Source of the DNA: Chloroflexi bacterium bin125
GTDB taxonomy: Bacteria > Chloroflexota > Dehalococcoidia > Bin125
Direction: 5' to 3'
Length of the DNA: 64,000 nucleotides
Assembly: GCA_002239025.1 (NCBI GenBank)
Contig: MPNM01000003.1
Span: 62,001 to 126,000 of the forward strand
Position 1 is the stretch's first letter. Each line of letters opens with the position of its first letter. The position numbers and the translations under genes are program-made. Shown here one piece after another: positions 41,840 through 50,093 of this stretch. The notes under the pieces were generated by a model. The model was given only the letters and a program-made list of their open reading frames with translations. It searched no databases and was not told the origin of the DNA.

Positions 41840-43708
41840 ATGACCACTGACTCCGACACCCGGCAGGCAATCTCGCAGGCGCTTCGCAAAGCCCTCAGGC
41901 AGGCCCAAAACGATGGTGTCCTCCCGCCGATAACGCCGCCCGAACTGACAGTTGTGCGCCCCCAAAACCAAGAGCACGGGGACTACTCCTGCAACGTCGC
42001 GATGAGGCTGGCTGGCGCGATGCGGATGTCACCTCTAGAGATTGCGCAACAAATCCAAGCTCGGATTGAGCACGCAAGCCCAACAGAATCAGTGGAGGTC
42101 GCACCCCCTGGATTTCTCAACATCCGACTCTCTCCTGCATGGAAGCGCGAACAGCTTCGTACAGTGATCGCCGTTGGTGATCAGTGGGGGCGGGTCAGCC
42201 TTGGTGGCGGGAAACGAGTGCAAGTAGAGTTCGTTTCGGCCAATCCTACCGGGCCCTTGCAACTCGGCAATGCACGGGGTGCTGTGTTGGGTGATGTGCT
42301 GGCTTCAGTATTGGATGCTGCCGGGTTCGACGTTCAGCGCGAGTACTACATAAATGACACCGGGGAACAGATTCGACTCTTCGGCCTCACGCTGTTTGCA
42401 CGATATCATCAACACTTCTACCGTGAAATGGAGCTTCCTGAAGGGGCGTATCAGGGAGAGTACATGAAGGACATAGCCTCCGATATGGCTAGGCTGTTTG
42501 GCGAAAAATGGCTTGACAATAGTGCCGGTCTTCCGGAGGAGTTTGTTCGTCGTGGATTAGGATTGATGATCGATCAGATACGCAAAGATCTCTTAGATCT
42601 AAACATCGACTACGATCATTGGCAGTCTGAGACAGCCCTCTATCGTCCTTTTGATACAAATCGTGACACCGTTTCCAGCTTTGAAGCGGCCATGACACTT
42701 CTTAGGGATGGCGGCTACACCGTCGAAAAGGAAGGAGCAGAGTGGTTCCGCACTGCTGCCTTCGGAGGTGAACAGGACGAAGTCCTGATTCGCAGTAACG
42801 GAAAACCTACTTATTTCGCGAGCGATGTTGCGTACCATTATAACAAGTTTATTGAGCGTCGTTTTGACATTGTGATCGACGTATGGGGTGCCGATCATCA
42901 CGGGCATGTGGCGCGTACGAAGTCGGCAGTAGATGCAATTGGAGCGAATGGCGAGAGTCTTGAAGTTGTTCTCTACCAGCTGGTCCATCTGCGGCGTGGT
43001 CGGGAGCGTGTTCGGATTTCGAAGCGGACCGGTGAGCTTGTCACCCTACGAGAGCTTGTTGATGAAGTGGGAGCAGACGCCGTTCGATTCTTCCTCTTGC
43101 AACGGTCCGCCGACGCGCAAATGGACTTTGACCTGGAAGCAGCGGTGTCCCAGGACATGAGTCAGAATCCTGCGTCTTACGTTCAGTATGCCCATGTGCG
43201 TTGTGCCAGCGTAATCCGAGCTGCCAAAGACAAGGACTTGAAGGCTAGTCAAGAGCATCTGGAGTTGTTGGAGAAGGAAGTCGAAACTACTTTGGTAGAT
43301 ATGGTCTTGAAGCTTCCGGAAGTAGTAGCCGACATGGCGTCGCGTCGCGAGCCGCATCACTTGGCAAACTACGCGTTTGAATTAGCTTCAGCTTTCGCAG
43401 GCTTCTATACTCAATGCAAGATTGTGGACGAGGACGACGTTGAAATGACAGGTGCTCGATTGACGCTTGTCGAGGCGACAAAGGCAGCTCTCTCTGGCGC
43501 TCTGAGGCTAATGGGAATCAAGGCTCGCAACTCAATGCATTTCCTGCGTAAGACTGGAGAGACTCCGCCGTTGCTCGTTCAGCATTCCGCAGTGGGGTTG
43601 CGTGGTGCTGTGGTCGACTCCGAGGGTCGTTACGAACGTGAGCGGGAACTGTCCTGGCGCAAAGAAGAGAGTCCGGACTCGCAATCACGTGATGAGGAAC
43701 CGACCTAA
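41840..43708 (+). CDS. argS: Arginyl-tRNA synthetase with altered HIGH motif
   Basis: This 622-residue class I synthetase has an N-terminal Add-1 domain (1-110). The catalytic start is VEFVSANPTGPLQLGNARGAVLGD: the ArgRS HIGH tetrapeptide, usually HVGH, is QLGN here (Gln141-Asn144, codons CAA and AAT). YYINDTGEQIRLFG, VDVWGADHHGHVAR-like (DVWGADHHGH) and the KMSK-type ISKR (393-396) are present, and DALR-type anticodon helices end the protein. The gene is clearly AT-richer than recG and trpS on either side, suggesting transfer. One-base TAATG overlap with trpS. It should charge tRNA-Arg, but activity deserves a test. Confidence 0.92.
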   Translation: MTTDSDTRQAISQALRKALRQAQNDGVLPPITPPELTVVRPQNQEHGDYSCNVAMRLAGAMRMSPLEIAQQIQARIEHASPTESVEVAPPGFLNIRLSPAWKREQLRTVIAVGDQWGRVSLGGGKRVQVEFVSANPTGPLQLGNARGAVLGDVLASVLDAAGFDVQREYYINDTGEQIRLFGLTLFARYHQHFYREMELPEGAYQGEYMKDIASDMARLFGEKWLDNSAGLPEEFVRRGLGLMIDQIRKDLLDLNIDYDHWQSETALYRPFDTNRDTVSSFEAAMTLLRDGGYTVEKEGAEWFRTAAFGGEQDEVLIRSNGKPTYFASDVAYHYNKFIERRFDIVIDVWGADHHGHVARTKSAVDAIGANGESLEVVLYQLVHLRRGRERVRISKRTGELVTLRELVDEVGADAVRFFLLQRSADAQMDFDLEAAVSQDMSQNPASYVQYAHVRCASVIRAAKDKDLKASQEHLELLEKEVETTLVDMVLKLPEVVADMASRREPHHLANYAFELASAFAGFYTQCKIVDEDDVEMTGARLTLVEATKAALSGALRLMGIKARNSMHFLRKTGETPPLLVQHSAVGLRGAVVDSEGRYERERELSWRKEESPDSQSRDEEPT

Positions 43709-44730
43709 TGTCAAACGGAATGAAGCCACAGGATCGCGTGTTCGCGGGCATCCGTGCGACCGGCCGGCAGCACATAGGCAATTACCTGGGCGCGATCCAG
43801 AACTTCGTCGCGCTGCAGGAGAAGTACGAGTGCATCTATTCGATCGTCGACCTGCACTCGCTGACAACGCTGACTGACACGGACCAACTTCGCGACAACG
43901 TGCGCGAGACCGCGCTGGACTTGCTCGCCTCGGGTATTCGGCCTGAGGAGACAATCCTCTACACGCAATCGCACGTCCCCGAGATTTCGGAGTTGCACCT
44001 GCTGCTCTCGATGGTCACGCCGATCGGCCGGCTGATGAACGTGCCGACGTTCAAGGAGAAGGCCAAATCACAGCCCGACAACGTCAACTACGGGCTCGTC
44101 GGCTATCCCGTCCTGCAGACGGCTGACATCGTCCTCTACCGGGCCAACAAGGTGCCGGTCGGCGAGGACCAGTTGCCTCACCTCGAACTCGCTCGTGAGA
44201 TCGTACGGCGGTTCAACAACATCTTCGGCGACACCTTCCCCGAGCCCGAGGCAGAGCTGACCAGCGCGCCGATGGTGCTCGGTTTCGACAATCGCAAGAT
44301 GTCTAAGTCGTACGGCAATGCCGTTGACGTCGCCGCGACGCCGGAGGAGACATTCCAGGCGATCCGCACCGCCATCACCGATCCGCAACGAGTCCGGCGC
44401 ACGGATCCAGGCGATCCTGATGTCTGCAACGTCTACTCATTGCATGGATTCTTTGGACCGGACAAGCAGCCGGAGATCGCGTCGGCCTGCCGCAGCGCCG
44501 AGATCGGCTGCGTCGACTGTAAGAAGCAGCTCTCCGACTCGGTCAACGATTACTTCGCACCGATCAGGGCGCGTCGGGAAGAGTTAGCTGCCGATCCAGA
44601 CGCAGTTGATGAAATCCTCCTGGACGGAGCACGCCGTGCACGCGTGATCGCCGCTGAGGTCCTGGCTGACGTCAAAGATGCGATTGGTCTGCCAGCGTCG
44701 TTGCCTGAGGTGGCGAACGCCAAGGTCTGA
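43708..44730 (+). CDS. trpS: Tryptophanyl-tRNA synthetase
   Basis: This 340-residue class I synthetase activates tryptophan. It shows FAGIRATGRQHIGNYLGAI near residue 12 (the HIGN form is normal for TrpRS), VDLHSLTT near 48, YPVLQTADIVLYRANKVPVGEDQLPHLELAR near 133 and the KMSKS motif RKMSKSYGN near 196. A CRSAEIGCVDCKKQ segment near 260 holds three Cys residues. It is high in G+C, unlike argS, to which it is coupled. A type I repeat follows. Confidence 0.97.
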   Translation: MSNGMKPQDRVFAGIRATGRQHIGNYLGAIQNFVALQEKYECIYSIVDLHSLTTLTDTDQLRDNVRETALDLLASGIRPEETILYTQSHVPEISELHLLLSMVTPIGRLMNVPTFKEKAKSQPDNVNYGLVGYPVLQTADIVLYRANKVPVGEDQLPHLELAREIVRRFNNIFGDTFPEPEAELTSAPMVLGFDNRKMSKSYGNAVDVAATPEETFQAIRTAITDPQRVRRTDPGDPDVCNVYSLHGFFGPDKQPEIASACRSAEIGCVDCKKQLSDSVNDYFAPIRARREELAADPDAVDEILLDGARRARVIAAEVLADVKDAIGLPASLPEVANAKV

Positions 44731-44767
44731 ATGGACCTCGCCCCAAGGGAGATCCGCGCGCAAACCC

Positions 44768-44893
44768 GCTCCCCCTCGCAGGGGGAGCTGTCACGTAGTG
44801 ACTGAGGGGGTCCCTCGGGCGTATTGACCTGGCAGACCGTGGCGGAGCCGGACTCCCTCCGCCTTCGGCACCTCCCCCTGCAAGGGGGAGGGG
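44768..44893. repeat. Type I intergenic palindromic repeat, copy 7 (two arms)
   Basis: Left arm CGCTCCCCCTCGCAGGGGGAGC, TCAC-gta-GTGA, CTGAGGGGGT; right arm ACTCCCTCCGCC, TTCGGC, ACCTCCCCCTGCAAGGGGGAGG. It lies between convergent trpS and the DDN-type gene. Confidence 0.9.
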
Positions 44894-44942
44894 TGAAGCT
44901 TATGCACCAATCTCCGAAGGCGTAGATATTGTTTTGTTGGAG

Positions 44943-45404
44943 CTACTTCCGCTCGATCACCACGATCGGAATCTGCCGACCGGCGCCGCCGGCTCGGATG
45001 GCGTAGTCGAGATACGGGGAGAAGTCCTTGGCCATCAGGGCGAAGAGCTTGTCTCGTTCCGCGCCTTCCGCGGTTCGTGCGGTGGCATCGAACTGCTCGG
45101 TGCCGACCATCAACTGGACATCCGGGTTGGCGTCGATGTTGAGGTACCAGGCTGGGTGATTTCTCGAGCCGCCCTTGCTGGCGACGATCACGTATGCGTC
45201 ATCGGACTCGCCGTAGATCAACGGCAGCGTCCGCCACTCGCCCGACTTCCGGCCCTTGGCCGCCAACAGCAGGCAGGGAATCGGACCGGAGCCGTCAGGA
45301 CGGTCCCACATGTGGCCTTCTTCGCCACCGGAGTTGAGGTATTGCTCGGTGTGCGTGCGGATCCAGTCGGGGAGGTTCGGGTCGACGGTGAAGATGTCGG
45401 ACAT
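44943..45404 (-). CDS. Deazaflavin (F420)-dependent nitroreductase family protein
   Basis: This 153-residue protein belongs to the DDN/split beta-barrel family: LLLAAKGRKSGEWRTLPLIYGE near residue 46, YVIVASKGGSRNHPAWYLNIDANPDV near 71 and a C-terminal IPIVVIERK. In Mycobacterium such proteins use F420H2 to reduce quinones or nitro compounds. It fits with the luciferase-like gene at the left edge in suggesting F420 use. The substrate is unknown. It ends close to the type I repeat shared with trpS. Confidence 0.92.
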   Translation of the reverse strand: MSDIFTVDPNLPDWIRTHTEQYLNSGGEEGHMWDRPDGSGPIPCLLLAAKGRKSGEWRTLPLIYGESDDAYVIVASKGGSRNHPAWYLNIDANPDVQLMVGTEQFDATARTAEGAERDKLFALMAKDFSPYLDYAIRAGGAGRQIPIVVIERK

Positions 45405-45459
45405 GCTGGCTCTCTCTAAAGCTTGTAAACGTCTTGCCGCAAAGTCTAAGCCGTCCCAG

Positions 45460-45506
45460 ACCTCCCCCTTTGGGGGAGGTGTCGCGAAGTGACGGAGGGG
45501 GCCGCG
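45460..45506. repeat. Type I repeat, single arm, copy 8
   Basis: ACCTCCCCC-ttt-GGGGGAGGT, TCGC-gaa-GTGA, CGGAGGGGGC. Only this arm is present; it ends about 10 bases before the carboxyltransferase stop codon. Confidence 0.85.
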
Positions 45507-45515
45507 GAGTACTGC

Positions 45516-47084
45516 TTAAGGCCGTACGCCGGCTTTCCCCTTGACGCCGAGGGTTGCCGAGATGGTTTCGTAGGCGTGCTCAAGGAATCGATAGATGTAC
45601 GAACGGGTCTGTCGCGGATCAATGATGTCCTCGATTCCGAACGCCTCGGCCGTGCGGAACGGGTTGCGGAACTGGAGCAGATGCTCCTCAAGCTCGCGGC
45701 GGCGTTGGTCGGGGTCGGGCGCGCTCTCAATCTCGCGTCGGTAGGCGGCTGCGACGCCACCTTCAATCGGGATGGACCCCCAGTCGCCCGAGGGCCAGCC
45801 GACGCGGTAGTTGATCGAGCCGACATTGGCCGTGGCCTGGCCGGCCATGCCGTAGTTCTTTCGCGTGATCACGGTAAACACCGGCACGGTGGCCAGGTAG
45901 GTCGCCCAATAGGCGCGCATTCCATGACGCAGCGTTCCCGTCGCTTCAGCTTGCGGGCCGAGCATGAACCCGGGCACATCGGCGACGAAAACGAGCGGGA
46001 TGTGGAAGTGGTCGCACAGCTCGACGAAATGACCCTGCTTGTCGGCCGAGTCCGCGGTCATCGCACCTGCCAGCATGCTGGGGTTGTTGGCCACAATGCC
46101 GACGACGTATCCGCCAACGCGGGCAAAGAGCGTGTGCACGGTCGTGCCGAACTCAGGCTTGACCTCAAAGAACTCGCCGTCGTCGACGATCAGCTCCACG
46201 ACCCTCAGCATGTTGTAAGGCCTCGTCCGCTTGCGCGGGACGATGCTCAGTAGCTCTTCTTCCTCGCGGTCGGGCGGATCGTCTGTGGACTTGAAGGGAG
46301 GCTGCTGGTAGACGTTCTGCGGCATGTAACTGAGGAATGCCTGCATCTGCTCGATGGCGTCGAGCTCGTCTTTGGCTCGGTTGTCGATGGCGCCGGACAT
46401 CGCCACATGAATGTCGGGCCCGCCGAGTTGGTCTTTGGTCACGTCCTGGCCTAGGGCACGTTTGACCAGCGGCGGACCGCCGGCGAAGAGCGCTCCCTGG
46501 GGCGTCATCACGGTGAAGTGGCCGAGCATGGCTCGCGCGGCGACGCCACCGGCAGTGGCGCCGGCGACACCGAAGATGAGCGGCACTTCCTGGCCGGCTC
46601 GAATGTCCGGGCCAAACACATCGAAGCTGCTCGGTAGGTGGCCGTGGCCGTCGCCCTCGGCAGCGACGTTGGCGCCCGCGCCCTCGTGAAAGACGAACAG
46701 TGGGACCCGGTACTCGCGGGCCATGTCGGCGAGGAACAGGCTTTTGAATCGTTCCTGGGTGCTGATATCCGCCGCGCCACCGCCGACCGTGAAGTCTTCG
46801 CCGCCAACCACAACAGACCGGCCATCGATTTTGGCAAGTCCGCCGATGTAGGGCAACGGTTTGAAGTCCTTGAATTGCCGATCTTCGTACGCGCCATAAC
46901 CGGCGAGGCCTCCGATTTCGTGGAAGCTGCCGGGATCGACAAGCGCGTCGATCCGGTCGCGGATGGTGAGCTTGCCCAGCTCTCGCTGGCGGTTGACGCG
47001 TTCCTCGCCGCCCATGTTGAGCGCCAGCTTGCGGCGCAGGTTCAGTTCATCAACTTCAGGTTGCCAGTCGGTTGGTTCGGACAT
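45516..47084 (-). CDS. Acyl-CoA carboxylase carboxyltransferase (beta) subunit
   Basis: This 522-residue crotonase-fold protein matches propionyl/acetyl/methylcrotonyl-CoA carboxylase beta chains. The N-half has RKLALNMGGEERVNRQRELGKLTIRDRI and FTVGGGAADISTQERFK near residues 85-110. The C-half has VGIVANNPSMLAGAMTADSADKQGHFVELCDHFHIPLVFVADVPGFM near 330-375 and YGMAGQATANVGSINYR. It transfers CO2 from carboxybiotin to an acyl-CoA. No biotin carboxylase or biotin carrier is in the window, so the partner is elsewhere. Substrate not determined. Confidence 0.93.
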   Translation of the reverse strand: MSEPTDWQPEVDELNLRRKLALNMGGEERVNRQRELGKLTIRDRIDALVDPGSFHEIGGLAGYGAYEDRQFKDFKPLPYIGGLAKIDGRSVVVGGEDFTVGGGAADISTQERFKSLFLADMAREYRVPLFVFHEGAGANVAAEGDGHGHLPSSFDVFGPDIRAGQEVPLIFGVAGATAGGVAARAMLGHFTVMTPQGALFAGGPPLVKRALGQDVTKDQLGGPDIHVAMSGAIDNRAKDELDAIEQMQAFLSYMPQNVYQQPPFKSTDDPPDREEEELLSIVPRKRTRPYNMLRVVELIVDDGEFFEVKPEFGTTVHTLFARVGGYVVGIVANNPSMLAGAMTADSADKQGHFVELCDHFHIPLVFVADVPGFMLGPQAEATGTLRHGMRAYWATYLATVPVFTVITRKNYGMAGQATANVGSINYRVGWPSGDWGSIPIEGGVAAAYRREIESAPDPDQRRRELEEHLLQFRNPFRTAEAFGIEDIIDPRQTRSYIYRFLEHAYETISATLGVKGKAGVRP

Positions 47085-47164
47085 CGCGCGCTCCAGGATG
47101 CTGCGCGATCAAACTAGCGGATCGGCTATCACAGTTCGCCCGACGCGGTTCGCCTATTCGCGAA

Positions 47165-48067
47165 TCAGGCCGAGGCCGCTGCGCCGAGCCAACCGATGAG
47201 CAGCAGCGGCAACATTGGCACGATCAACCATCGCTGTATTCGCAGGCGCACCTCGGTGATTCGGCGCATGAGCATCCAGATGCAGAACAGTCCGACGATG
47301 ACGAAGTAGAGCAGCGGCGCCAGCATCCAGGCGAGACTGCCGCCGGACAGGTTGATTGAAGCAGCCGCGAGCGCCAGTGCGGCCGCGAGTATGGCCCAGG
47401 ACATGGAGATCGCTGTGTCGATGCCCAGCCAGTGCAGCACCGAGCGAGAGCCGTCGACATCGTCGATTTCGAAGTCCGGCAGCTTGTAGATCATGAACGT
47501 GGCCGTACCGGTCAGCGCGCCGACCGGGATGACCCAGAGCAGATGCGCACTGGTAAAGCTCGCATCTGCCGTCTGGATTGCGCCGACCGGCAAGAGGACG
47601 CCGATCAGGCCAAATGCCGCGAACCCGAGCAGCGATCCGCGCCAGGCGTAGCTGTACAGGGCGGCTGCGGCGAGCATGGCCAGGCCGATCACACCCACGC
47701 GCCAATCGGTCAGGAATCCAATCACGCAGCCCAGCGCGGTCGGGATCAGGGCCGCGAGCAGCGCCGATTTCGGCGTCATCTTCGATGCCGGGATCGGTCG
47801 CATCAGCCTGCTAGTGGCGTCGATCTTGGCGTCGAGGGCGTTGTTGATCAGTCCGGCGGCGTAGGCAAACGCCACGATCATGCCGCCGTACTGGAACGGA
47901 ACTCCCCAGTAGAGCGAGCCCTCGGCTGCGGTCAGCACCATCAATGCCGAGGTGACCAGCATCCAGCTGGCGGTGGTCGGACGGCAGAGTTCCATCCAGG
48001 CATACGTGCGGCTACGCAACAGCCTGATTCGCCAGTCGACTTGCGGGTCGGGGTCGTGCTCTGTCAC
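47165..48067 (-). CDS. UbiA family prenyltransferase
   Basis: This 300-residue integral membrane protein has about eight to nine helices. Its first Asp-rich motif is NNALDAKIDATSRLMRPIPA near residue 95 (N-x-x-x-D-x-x-x-D). The second is YKLPDFEIDDVDGSRS near 194. These bind the prenyl diphosphate through Mg. Family members attach prenyl chains to aromatic or other acceptors in quinone, haem or lipid synthesis. The acceptor cannot be told. GTG start. It diverges from the SPFH gene. Confidence 0.92.
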   Translation of the reverse strand: MTEHDPDPQVDWRIRLLRSRTYAWMELCRPTTASWMLVTSALMVLTAAEGSLYWGVPFQYGGMIVAFAYAAGLINNALDAKIDATSRLMRPIPASKMTPKSALLAALIPTALGCVIGFLTDWRVGVIGLAMLAAAALYSYAWRGSLLGFAAFGLIGVLLPVGAIQTADASFTSAHLLWVIPVGALTGTATFMIYKLPDFEIDDVDGSRSVLHWLGIDTAISMSWAILAAALALAAASINLSGGSLAWMLAPLLYFVIVGLFCIWMLMRRITEVRLRIQRWLIVPMLPLLLIGWLGAAASA

Positions 48068-48186
48068 TGAGTCAGCTTATTCGCCAACTCGTCGATCTTC
48101 AGCGATGTACATTCACAATCAGGTCGTCTACATATACTCGCTACCAATATCGAGCATCGGACGACCACAATTGACAGGAGCACCCT

Positions 48187-49053
48187 ATGGCGATCTTGAA
48201 TATGGTCCGCGACTACGAACGAGTTGCCAAGTTCCAGCTTGGACGGTACGTCGGGATGAAGGGCCCGGGATTGGTCTGGATTATTCCGATTCTCCAGGCA
48301 GGAGTTAAGGTCGATACCCGCGAGCAGTACTTCGATGTGCCGCCGCAGCGCAACATCACGCGAGACAACGCCGGAGTCGATGTGGACTTCGTCGTCTACC
48401 TGCGGGTTATGGACCCGGAGCGCACGGTGCTCGAGGTCCGCGACTATCTCGGCGCCGCACGGCAACTGGCAACGACCACGCTGCGCGCTGTAGTCGGTGA
48501 GATGGCGTTGGACGAGGTCCTGTCCCGCCGTGACGACATTAACGACATGATGCGAATTAAGCTCGATGAAGTAACCAATCGTTGGGGCGTGAAGGTGACC
48601 GCGGTGGAAATCCGCGAGATCGAGCCGCCGCCCGCCATCGCCGAGGCGATGACCCGCCAAATGTCCGCCGAGCGGACCCGGCGCGCCCAGATCACAGAGT
48701 CGGAAGGTACGCGCGACGCGCAGATCAACGTCGCCGAGGGTGAGCGGCAAGCGGCCATTCTCGAGGCGGAAGGTCAGCGGCAATCGCAGATTCTGCGTGC
48801 GTCAGGTCACAAGGAAGCACAGTTGTTGGAGGCAGAGGGTTACGCCAGTGCGATTGCGGCGATCAACGAAGTCGCCGCAGATGCACACGGCAACACGATG
48901 GGTCTGCAATACCTCGACGCCATCCGCACGCTGGCGACCAGCGAGAGCACTAAGTGGATCGTGCCGATGGAGCTCACCAACGCGGCTCGCGCAATCGTCG
49001 AGCGTCTGGGTGTCGGTTCGAGCAACGCAGGCGCCAGCAGCGGCGGCGGGTAG
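48187..49053 (+). CDS. SPFH/band 7 (slipin-like) protein
   Basis: This 288-residue protein starts with a short hydrophobic stretch and the slipin-like VAKFQLGRYVGMKGPGLVWIIPILQAGVKVDTREQYFDVPPQ segment. VDVDFVVYLRVMDP follows near 57, TTTLRAVVGEMALDEVLSRRDDIN near 98 and GVKVTAVEIREIEPPPAI near 137. A long charged helix (RAQITESEGTRDAQINVAEGERQAAILEAEG) ends the core. Family proteins form membrane-bound oligomers that scaffold proteases or channels. AGGAG precedes the start by 7 bases. No NfeD partner is adjacent. Confidence 0.94.
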   Translation: MAILNMVRDYERVAKFQLGRYVGMKGPGLVWIIPILQAGVKVDTREQYFDVPPQRNITRDNAGVDVDFVVYLRVMDPERTVLEVRDYLGAARQLATTTLRAVVGEMALDEVLSRRDDINDMMRIKLDEVTNRWGVKVTAVEIREIEPPPAIAEAMTRQMSAERTRRAQITESEGTRDAQINVAEGERQAAILEAEGQRQSQILRASGHKEAQLLEAEGYASAIAAINEVAADAHGNTMGLQYLDAIRTLATSESTKWIVPMELTNAARAIVERLGVGSSNAGASSGGG

Positions 49054-49087
49054 CACATCGTGCGTCAGCCGTAGCTATTGTTCCAGT

Positions 49088-49229
49088 CCCCTCTCCCCCC
49101 TTGCGGGGGGAGATGTCACGGAGTGACAGGGGGGGGCTGCGTATGATGACCAGATACGGTTCCCGAACAGCGGACCCTCTCTGCCCCGGGTCAAGCCCTC
49201 GGCATCTCCTCCGCAAGGGGGAGAAGGGG
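49088..49229. repeat. Type I intergenic palindromic repeat, copy 9 (two arms)
   Basis: Left arm CCTCTCCCCCCTTGCGGGGGGAGATG, TCAC-gga-GTGA, CAGGGGGGGG; right arm ACCCTCTCTGCC to GGCATCTCCTCCGCAAGGGGGAGAAGG. It lies between the SPFH gene and the convergent hydrolase. Confidence 0.9.
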
Positions 49230-49273
49230 AGTTACGCACTGGTTCCTGCGAGAGTTGTCAGAGAGTCGACGAC

Positions 49274-49996
49274 CTATTGCGGGCCCGCATGCTCGTGGAC
49301 GAACTGGTGCATCTCCGACATCACGGTTTCCGGATCCTCGGCCAGACCGTGGCCGCCGTTCTCAATCAGGACCAACTTCTTCGGCTCGGCGGCGCGCTCG
49401 TAGATGTCCTCCGAGGCCATGTGATGCAGGATCGCGTCGGCGGTGCCGTGGATCAGTAGTAGTGGCTTGGCCATTTCGTCGACCTGTCGCGTGCCGAAGA
49501 GCTGCGGCGAGAGTGAGATCACGCCTCGGACCTGGGGCATGATTTGTGCAGTCTTGATCACCACTGCGCCGCCGAATGAATGTCCGGCGAGGACGATCCG
49601 CTCCGCTCCGACGCCGGACAGGAACGAGCATGCACCGAGCAGATCGAGCACGCACTCCTCAAACTCGCCAGCGATCCGGTAGTGAATGCGTAGAGTCGAA
49701 ATGCCTTCGCCGGGCAATTGCTCGGCCAACCGCCGATAGACGCTGTCGGCGGGACCTCGCGTTTCGTGCTCTCCGCCCATTGCGCCGGAACAGGTGATCA
49801 GCGCACCAGTCTGACCCTCACAGACGTCGAGCATGGCTTTGATTTCTCCGCGAGTCGTGCCCAGCCGCAACTCCAGGCGCGACGGATCTGGCTCGCCGAC
49901 TTCTACCTCCCTCGGTCGCGCTTGCACGCCGGTAATGCTGAGCGTGAGATCTTCCGGATCGGGTTCGTCGGGCAAGGGATTGAGCTTGAAAGTCAT
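49274..49996 (-). CDS. Alpha/beta hydrolase
   Basis: This 240-residue protein has the nucleophile elbow GHSFGG (near residue 138-143, Ser nucleophile), LLIHGTADAILHHMASEDI near 185 with the likely acid Asp, and a late GGHGLAEDP with the catalytic His. The N-terminal 40 residues are unlike the core and may be a lid or linker. Such dienelactone-hydrolase-like enzymes cut esters or related bonds. No obvious ribosome binding site precedes the ATG. It diverges from the M24 gene. Confidence 0.88.
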   Translation of the reverse strand: MTFKLNPLPDEPDPEDLTLSITGVQARPREVEVGEPDPSRLELRLGTTRGEIKAMLDVCEGQTGALITCSGAMGGEHETRGPADSVYRRLAEQLPGEGISTLRIHYRIAGEFEECVLDLLGACSFLSGVGAERIVLAGHSFGGAVVIKTAQIMPQVRGVISLSPQLFGTRQVDEMAKPLLLIHGTADAILHHMASEDIYERAAEPKKLVLIENGGHGLAEDPETVMSEMHQFVHEHAGPQ

Positions 49997-50093
49997 GCGG
50001 CCAGACTAGCGCCTGCGAGACTGATTTCGGACGTTCCGCCTGCCTGGTGAGGGCGTACCGTGAGGACGGTGGAATCAGGAGGAAGGCATCGCC

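Noticed and set aside
43708-44730. TrpRS HIGN as a second damaged HIGH motif
   Set aside because: HIGN is the usual form in tryptophanyl-tRNA synthetases.
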